The notes beneath the pieces were generated by a model. It did no database searches. It was not told where the DNA came from and worked only from the letters and a program-made list of their open reading frames with translations. 64,000 nt of DNA from Dokdonella koreensis DS-123 (GTDB taxonomy: Bacteria; Pseudomonadota; Gammaproteobacteria; Xanthomonadales; Rhodanobacteraceae), in assembly GCF_001632775.1 (NCBI RefSeq), contig NZ_CP015249.1, positions 2,894,686 to 2,958,685 of the forward strand, in the 5' to 3' direction. Of the stretch, positions 58,411 through 64,000 are shown piece after piece (within the stretch, counting starts at the first letter, position 1; the number at the start of each line of letters is the position of its first letter). A program made the translations under genes and the position numbers.

Positions 58411-58615
58411 ATTGAAGCGGCGCTGCCGCCGTGCGCAGCGAAACCTCGCGGCGCGCCCCGCCGGCGGCGGCTCGAAGCGGATGCTGGCCGGCCCTGCGGG
58501 GCGCGCAATCCTACAAGGTTCCGCAGCGGCTGTGAACACCCGCAGCGAAAATCGTCGTTCCAGGCTGCCCCGGCACTTGCTACCCTCCGTGCTTGTCCGA
58601 CATGAGGAACAGGCA

Positions 58616-59716
58616 TTGGCCGACTGGATCGACCGCAACGAAGCGTTGCGCGACATGGCGGGGACGCTACCGGCGCTGATCGGTCTCGACACCGAGTTCA
58701 TGCGCATCGACACCTTCTATCCGAAACTGGCGCTGGTGCAGCTGGCCTCCGATTCGCGGACCGCACTGATCGATCCGCTCGCCGTGGACGACACCGCCCT
58801 TTTCGGCGAGGCGCTGGCGGCTCCGGAACGGACCTGCATCATGCACAGCGCCAGCGAGGACCTGGAAGCGCTGACGAACATCGTGCCGCGCGGACTGGGC
58901 TGCCTGTTCGACACGCAGATCGCGGCCGCTTTCGCCGGACTCGGGCCGGGGCTCGGCTACCAGCGGCTGGTCCACGAGCTGACCGGCGTCGAGCTGCCGA
59001 AGGCCGAGACGCGCTCGGACTGGCTGCGGCGGCCGCTGAGCGCCGAGCAGCTGGAGTACGCGGCCCAGGACGTGACCCATCTGGCGGACCTGCACGGGCA
59101 GTTGTCCGAGCGCCTCGCGCAGCGGGGCTATGCCGGCTGGCACGCGGAAGACTGCCGTCGCATGGTCGAACGTGCCCGCCGGCGTGAGCCCGATCCGCAG
59201 CCGCAGATGGCGCTGCGCGGTGCGGCGGGCTGGCCGCTGGAGAAGCAGGCGCTGCTGCGCCGGATCCTGCTGTGGCGCGACGTGACCGCCCGCGCGATCG
59301 ACCGGCCGCGCTCATGGCTGCTGGACGACCCGCACGCCCTGGACCTCGCCTTCCGGCCACCGGCGGACGGCGAGGAGCTGCACCAGCGCAGCAAGGGATT
59401 GCGCGCGTTGCGAGGACCGCAACGGGCGGAGTTGCTGTCGGTGCTCAACCGCCCGCTGGAAGCGGCCGAGCGGGACATCGACCCGATCCCGGCCTTGCCG
59501 ACCTCGGCCGACAAGCGGGTGATCGCCGCACTGAAGGCCTTCGTCAACACGACGGCGCTGCAGCTGGACCTGCCCGAAGGCCTGCTCTGCGCGAGACGGC
59601 ACCTGGAATCGCTGCTGGCGACGCGCCGCTGGCCCACGGCGCTGGAAGGCTGGCGGCGGCAGGTGTTGTTCGACGGCCTCATGACGCGGCTGCCGGACGG
59701 CAACAGCGAGGCCTGA
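58616..59716 (+). CDS. rnd: Ribonuclease D
   Basis: About 366 residues. A TTG at 58616 (ADWIDRNEALRDM) with GAGGA 7 bases before it is the best start; a GTG at 58589 is an alternative. The DEDD exonuclease residues are in GLDTEFMRID, MHSASEDLEAL, FDTQIAAAF and YAAQDVTHLADL. An HRDC domain follows (WPLEKQALLRRILLWRDVTARAIDRP). Rnd trims tRNA and small RNA precursors from the 3' end. Length is normal for the family (about 375). Confidence 0.93.
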   Translation: MADWIDRNEALRDMAGTLPALIGLDTEFMRIDTFYPKLALVQLASDSRTALIDPLAVDDTALFGEALAAPERTCIMHSASEDLEALTNIVPRGLGCLFDTQIAAAFAGLGPGLGYQRLVHELTGVELPKAETRSDWLRRPLSAEQLEYAAQDVTHLADLHGQLSERLAQRGYAGWHAEDCRRMVERARRREPDPQPQMALRGAAGWPLEKQALLRRILLWRDVTARAIDRPRSWLLDDPHALDLAFRPPADGEELHQRSKGLRALRGPQRAELLSVLNRPLEAAERDIDPIPALPTSADKRVIAALKAFVNTTALQLDLPEGLLCARRHLESLLATRRWPTALEGWRRQVLFDGLMTRLPDGNSEA

Positions 59717-59809
59717 GCGCCGGCCGGCCTTCCGGTTGGCGAAGCGGGACGCCCGCATGAACGCAGCGCCGACATCGGCCGCACATCCCGGCCGCCTGGG
59801 AGACCGCCC

Positions 59810-61474
59810 ATGAACACCGCCGACCGTTTCCGCACCCATACCGTCGAGAACCAGCCGCCGCCGCTCGCCCCCTATGACGCGTGGGCGACCGACCTGCCGC
59901 TGCGCGAGGCCATCCGGCGCGAAGGCGGCGGCTGGGCCGAGGATCACCTGGCAGCGTTTGGACCGGTCGCGGGCGGCGAACTGATGGAGCTGGGCGTCCT
60001 GGCCAACGAGAACAAGCCGCGGTTCGTGCCCTTCGATCGCTACGGCCACCGCATCGACAGCGTCCAGTTCCATCCGGCCTATCACGCGATCATGGCCCTG
60101 GGCATCCGGCACGGCGTGCCCAGCTTCGCCTGGCGCCATGCCGAACGGACCGGCGCCCACGTCGCGCGTGCCGGGCTGACCTACCTGCACAACCAGCCCG
60201 AGCAGGGCAACAACTGCCCGCTGACGATGACCTACGCGTGCGTGCCGGTGCTGCGTCACCAGCCGGCGCTGGCGCGGGACTGGCTGCCGCGCGTCACGGC
60301 GACCGAGTACGACGGCCGCTTCGTGCCCGCCTGGGACAAGCCCGGCAACACGATCGGCATGGGCATGACCGAGAAACAGGGCGGATCGGATGTGCGTGCG
60401 AACACGACCCGCGCCACGCCGATCGGCCAGGCCGGTGCCGGCCAGCTCTACGAGCTGGTCGGCCACAAGTGGTTCTTCTCGGCGCCGATGTGCGATGCCT
60501 TCCTGGTGCTCGCCCAGGCCGGTGCCGGCCTGTCCTGCTTCCTGCTGCCGCGCTTCGCGCCGGACGGCAGCCTCAACGCGATCCGCCTGCAGCGGCTGAA
60601 GGACAAGCTGGGCGACTGGAGCAACGCCAGCTCGGAGGTCGAGTTCCAGGGCGCGCTGGCCTGGATGATCGGCGAAGAGGGTCGCGGCATCGCGACGATC
60701 CTGGAAATGGTCGCGCTGACCCGCCTGGACTGCCTGATCGGCTCCAGCGCGATCATGCGCCAGGCCCTCGTGCAGGCCCTGCACCACGCCGTGCACCGGC
60801 GCGCCTTCGGCCGGCGCCTGATCGACCACGCGCTGATGCGCAACGTCCTGGCGGACCTGGCGCTGGAGTCCGAGGCGGCGGTCGCGCTGACGATGCGCGT
60901 CGCGCGGGCGGTGGACGCGGCATCGCGCGACGCCGGCGAAGCGGCTTTCGCCCGGCTGGCCACCGCCTTGGGCAAGTACTTCGTCTGCAAGCGCTGCCCG
61001 CCGTTCGTCAACGAAGCGCAGGAATGCCTGGGCGGCGCCGGCTACGTCGAGGAATCGATGCTGCCGCGCCTGTATCGCCAGGCGCCGCTGAACTCGATCT
61101 GGGAAGGCAGCGGCAACGTCCAGTGCCTGGACATCCTGCGGACGCTGGAGCGGGAGCCCGCCAGCCGGGAGGCCTTCTTCGCGGAACTCGACGAGGCCGG
61201 CGACGGCCACGCCTTACTGCGCGAGGAGGCCGCCCGCCTGCGGAACCTGCTCGCGCAGACCCAGGACCGGGAACTGCGTGCGCGCTTCCTGGCCGAGCGC
61301 ATGACGCTCGCGCTGCAGGCTGCCTTGCTGCTGCGCGCCGGCCACACCGCCGTAGCAGAGGCGTTCTGCCGCTCGCGGCTCGGTGACGAGGCGGGGCGCT
61401 GCTACGGCACGCTGCCGGCGACGGCCGACCTGGGAACCCTGCTGGGCCGCGCCTGGCCGGCGGCGGCCGATTGA
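59810..61474 (+). CDS. aidB: AidB-type acyl-CoA dehydrogenase
   Basis: Encodes 554 residues. It follows E. coli AidB along its length as I remember it: THTVENQPPPL near the start, GMGMTEKQGGSDVRANTTRA, LVGHKWFFSAPMCDAFLVLAQ, LKDKLGDWSNASSEVEFQ, and LYRQAPLNSIWEGSGNVQCLD. AidB is an FAD protein that binds DNA and is induced by alkylation damage in E. coli; its enzymatic role is unclear. The gene is preceded by a GGGAG site and stands after rnd on the same strand with a gap of 93 bases. No ada or alkB gene is in the window. Confidence 0.94.
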   Translation: MNTADRFRTHTVENQPPPLAPYDAWATDLPLREAIRREGGGWAEDHLAAFGPVAGGELMELGVLANENKPRFVPFDRYGHRIDSVQFHPAYHAIMALGIRHGVPSFAWRHAERTGAHVARAGLTYLHNQPEQGNNCPLTMTYACVPVLRHQPALARDWLPRVTATEYDGRFVPAWDKPGNTIGMGMTEKQGGSDVRANTTRATPIGQAGAGQLYELVGHKWFFSAPMCDAFLVLAQAGAGLSCFLLPRFAPDGSLNAIRLQRLKDKLGDWSNASSEVEFQGALAWMIGEEGRGIATILEMVALTRLDCLIGSSAIMRQALVQALHHAVHRRAFGRRLIDHALMRNVLADLALESEAAVALTMRVARAVDAASRDAGEAAFARLATALGKYFVCKRCPPFVNEAQECLGGAGYVEESMLPRLYRQAPLNSIWEGSGNVQCLDILRTLEREPASREAFFAELDEAGDGHALLREEAARLRNLLAQTQDRELRARFLAERMTLALQAALLLRAGHTAVAEAFCRSRLGDEAGRCYGTLPATADLGTLLGRAWPAAAD

Positions 61475-61537
61475 ACCGGCTCGCCGGTGCCGCCGCAGGA
61501 CAGCGCCCGGCGGCGGCGATCACACGGACGAGACGCC

Positions 61538-62107
61538 CTAGTCGGCGGGCGTGACGCTCACGCGCACGCGCATGCGCTCGCCCGGGTCGTAGTCCAGGCG
61601 CGACATGAAGACGTCGCCGCGGTAGCGATACTGGACGTCGTATCCGGCGATGCGCCGCTCCTCGAACGACTCGCGAACCGTGCGGCAGTGCGTCTCGGTA
61701 TCGGTGTAGTAGCGGTCGTTGCGGCCGCCGATGTTGTTGCCGATGGCGCCGCCGGCCAACGCGCCTGCGACGGTCGCGGCCTTGCGGCCGTCTCCCTTGC
61801 CGATGGTGTTGCCGAGCACGCCGCCGACGATCGCACCGAGCACGGTGCCGCCTGCCCGGTTGCCGGTTTCCCGCTGCTCGACTTCGGCCTCGTAGCACTC
61901 CTCGCGGGGGCGGGAATTCCTGATCTGTTCATAGATCGGGTCCACGCGCAGCACGTCGGCCCATACGAACTTGACGTTGTCGTCATAGCCCTCGCCGCCG
62001 CGTGACGCCTCGTACGGAGGCGGGGGCGCCTCCTGGGCGACCGCCGGCCGGATTCCAAGTCCACCGATCAGCACGACCGACAGACCCGAAAGTACAAACA
62101 TCTTCAT
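61538..62107 (-). CDS. Glycine-zipper 2TM domain exported protein
   Basis: Encodes 189 residues from MKMFVLSGLSVVLIGGLGIRP, with a signal peptide cleaved after AVA and GGAG 7 bases before the ATG. The middle has the glycine zipper GTVLGAIVGGVLGNTIG and AGALAGGAIGNNIGG typical of the 17-kDa surface antigen/2TM family. The C-terminus has a Cys-containing strand domain (THCRTVRESFEERRIAGYDV). A second Cys is in REECYEAE. Likely outer-membrane associated. Function is not established. It is convergent with aidB and divergent from cysS. Confidence 0.88.
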   Translation of the reverse strand: MKMFVLSGLSVVLIGGLGIRPAVAQEAPPPPYEASRGGEGYDDNVKFVWADVLRVDPIYEQIRNSRPREECYEAEVEQRETGNRAGGTVLGAIVGGVLGNTIGKGDGRKAATVAGALAGGAIGNNIGGRNDRYYTDTETHCRTVRESFEERRIAGYDVQYRYRGDVFMSRLDYDPGERMRVRVSVTPAD

Positions 62108-62307
62108 TTGAATCTCCGAATCGGGGGTGGCACGTCGCCCATGCGATACGGATGTCGCACGGGCCGTGACCATATTTGCGCGGAATTACAGCACCGGATC
62201 CCTGAATCGCCGCCCAAGATACTGCCGGATCAGGAGTTTTTACAATCCCGAAAGAGGCCCCCCGGCAAGCTGCTATGATGCGGCGAAGCAACAAAATCCC
62301 CGTCCGA

Positions 62308-63705
62308 ATGAGCCTACGCCTGCACAATTCCCTGACCCGGCAGACCGAGGAATTCGTTCCCCAGGATCCGGCCCGGGTCACGATGTACGTCTGCGGACCG
62401 ACCGTCTACAACTACGTCCACATCGGCAATGCCCGGCCCCCGGTCGTGTTCGATCTTCTGGCGCGCTTGCTGCGCCGCCGTTACAGCCGCGTTGTCTACG
62501 CCCGCAACATTACCGACGTGGACGACAAGATCAATGCCGCCGCGCTGCAGGCCGGCGTGCCGATCGGCGATATCACCGATCGCTATGCCCGGGCCTACCA
62601 CGAGGACATGGCCAAGCTCGGCGTGGCCCCCCCGGACATCGTCCCGTACGCGACGGCGCACATCCCGCAGATCGTGGCGATGTGCCAACGGCTGATCGAC
62701 ACGGGACATGCCTACGAGGCCGAGGGCCATGTGCTGTTCGACGTCGGCAGCTTCCCCGACTACGGCCGGCTGTCCGGCCGCTCGGCCGAGGACATGATCG
62801 CCGGTGCCCGCGTCGAGGTCGCTCCGTACAAGCGCAACCCGGCCGACTTCGTGCTGTGGAAGCCCTCCACGCCCGAGCTTCCCGGATGGGACAGCCCGTG
62901 GGGACGGGGCCGGCCGGGCTGGCACATCGAGTGCTCGGCGATGGCCGCCGCGCACCTCGGTGAAACGATCGACATCCACGCCGGCGGCAACGACCTGCTG
63001 TTTCCGCACCACGAGAACGAGATCGCCCAGAGCACCTGTGCGCACGGGGGCAAGGTCTTCGCGCGCTACTGGCTGCACAACGGCATGCTGAGCATGGAAG
63101 GGCGCAAGATGTCCAAGTCGCTCGGCAACGTGCTGGTGCTGCACGAACTGCTCGACCTGCATCCGGCCGAGTCGCTGCGGCTGGTGCTGCTGAAGGCGCA
63201 CTACCGGCAGCCGCTGGACTGGTCCGAATCGGCCATCACGCAGGCCACGCGCACGCTGGATGGCTGGTACGGCGTGCTGCGCGACCTGGCGGCGATACCG
63301 ACCGAGACCGCCCCGGTCCCGGCCGAGCTGGAAGCGGCGCTCTGCGACGACCTCAACACGCCGGCGGCGTTCGCCGTGCTGGCTGGCCTTGCGGACGCCG
63401 CTCGCAAGGCGACCTCGGTCGAGGAGAAGCGCACAGCCAAGGCCGACCTGCTCGCGGCGGGCGAACTGCTGGGCGTGCTGCAGCAGGATCCCGAGGCCTG
63501 GTTCCAGCAGGCGGCGGGCGGGCGGACGATCGATGCCGGCTGGGTCGAATCCCTGCTCGAGCAGCGCCGTGCCGCGCGTGCCGCGCGCGATTTCGCCACC
63601 TCCGACCGGATCCGGGACGAGCTGGCCGCCAGCGGCATCCTGATCGAGGACGGCGCCGGGGCGACGCGCTGGAAAGTGGCGAAGAACGATGACTGCCCGG
63701 CCTGA
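62308..63705 (+). CDS. cysS: Cysteinyl-tRNA synthetase
   Basis: Encodes 465 residues from [16 protein letters not shown]. Class I signatures are [14 protein letters not shown] (HIGH-type) and MSKSLGNVL (KMSKS). The zinc-binding residues include [19 protein letters not shown] and HHENEIAQS. It charges tRNA-Cys with cysteine. In-frame ATGs upstream (62275, 62278) lack the family start and are less likely. The end overlaps sufE by 17 bases. Confidence 0.97.
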   Translation: MSLRLHNSLTRQTEEFVPQDPARVTMYVCGPTVYNYVHIGNARPPVVFDLLARLLRRRYSRVVYARNITDVDDKINAAALQAGVPIGDITDRYARAYHEDMAKLGVAPPDIVPYATAHIPQIVAMCQRLIDTGHAYEAEGHVLFDVGSFPDYGRLSGRSAEDMIAGARVEVAPYKRNPADFVLWKPSTPELPGWDSPWGRGRPGWHIECSAMAAAHLGETIDIHAGGNDLLFPHHENEIAQSTCAHGGKVFARYWLHNGMLSMEGRKMSKSLGNVLVLHELLDLHPAESLRLVLLKAHYRQPLDWSESAITQATRTLDGWYGVLRDLAAIPTETAPVPAELEAALCDDLNTPAAFAVLAGLADAARKATSVEEKRTAKADLLAAGELLGVLQQDPEAWFQQAAGGRTIDAGWVESLLEQRRAARAARDFATSDRIRDELAASGILIEDGAGATRWKVAKNDDCPA

Positions 63706-64000
63706 CAGCGTGATCGAAGACACGGCCGAAGCCGCCCAGCTGGCGATCGCCGAGGAATTCGCGTTCTTCGGCGACTGGACCGAGCGGTACCAGTACCTGA
63801 TCGACCTGGGGCGCAAGCTGCCGCCGTTCCCCGAAGCGCTCAAGACCGAGGAGCACCGCGTCCAGGGCTGCCAATCGCAGGTATGGCTGGTGGCCGAAGG
63901 CGATGCGCAGGCGCTGCGGTTCCAGGCGATCAGCGACTCGGCCATCGTGTCGGGCCTGATCGCATTGCTGCTGCGCGTCTACTCGGGACGGTCGGCAGCA
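63689..64000 (+). CDS. sufE: SufE-family sulfur acceptor, 3' truncated
   Basis: The window ends after 104 codons from [65 protein letters not shown] and [15 protein letters not shown] are typical of SufE/CsdE, with the active Cys in VQGCQSQVW. It accepts sulfur from a cysteine desulfurase for iron-sulfur cluster assembly. The start overlaps the cysS end by 17 bases, so it is probably translated from the same mRNA. No sufBCDS genes are in view. Confidence 0.9.
   Translation, partial: MTARPDSVIEDTAEAAQLAIAEEFAFFGDWTERYQYLIDLGRKLPPFPEALKTEEHRVQGCQSQVWLVAEGDAQALRFQAISDSAIVSGLIALLLRVYSGRSAA

Noticed and set aside
58161-58415. A plus-strand frame encoding a PGTESNRRHGDFQSPALPT-like peptide
   Set aside because: It is the well-known spurious translation across a tRNA on the opposite strand, here tRNA-Phe.

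Overview
The window is a GC-rich (by eye about two-thirds G+C) chromosomal segment of a gammaproteobacterium, most likely Xanthomonadales (Xanthomonadaceae/Rhodanobacteraceae). The reasons are a tfpZ-pilA-pilB-pilC-pilD type IV pilus block, a small XAC0095-like protein, the fur/bamE and rnfH-ratA/smpB-ssrA arrangement, and a tmRNA tag (ANDDNYALAA) close to the enterobacterial one. This placement is inferred from gene content and was not searched.

Layout. 1-837: the end of an M48 metallopeptidase with an unusual Cys-rich repeat tail. 990-2677: etfBA. 3341-10322: a five-gene minus-strand signalling operon (hybrid histidine kinase, CheR, CheB, receiver-GGDEF protein, ATP-grasp enzyme). 10736-13257: two small unknown genes, a fatty acid desaturase and an XAC0095-like gene. 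13395-18375: a secreted RHS/YD-repeat protein with an AT-rich variable tip and a tiny membrane protein directly behind it, laid out like a toxin with its immunity protein. 18597-24862: type IV pilus genes, with a sigma-54-type promoter before pilA. 24993-29338: an RND efflux pump and its adaptor. 29554-31643: an aldo/keto reductase divergent from an AraC regulator. 31753-34458: a self-regulated GntR(YtrA)-ABC transporter operon with a visible promoter, palindromic operator and terminator. 34458-42799: mostly housekeeping genes (fumC, CNNM/CBS protein, purB, fur, bamE, rnfH, ratA, smpB, tmRNA). 42897-44576: a WYL regulator divergent from a glutathione S-transferase gene. 44577-45375: no gene, strong palindromes. 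45376-47985: a 97-aa protein and a metzincin-like protease. 48409-58061: an ECF sigma factor and Ser/Thr kinase, two exported proteins, a GT-C-like membrane protein with a TPR-like tail, and an exported unknown. 58335-64000: tRNA-Phe, rnd, aidB, a glycine-zipper protein, cysS and the start of sufE.

How they work together. The pilus genes supply the pilins (two), assembly ATPase, platform protein and prepilin peptidase of one machine. The kinase-CheR-CheB-GGDEF operon is a complete phosphorelay, methylation and cyclic-di-GMP module of unknown input. The ECF sigma-kinase pair resembles known kinase-activated sigma systems. A 10-base string, CTTTCCCGTA, recurs upstream of the sigma gene and of two exported-protein genes nearby and could mark its targets. 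The most unusual items are the Cys-rich repeat tail, the RHS tip with its candidate immunity gene, the metzincin pair, and this shared element.
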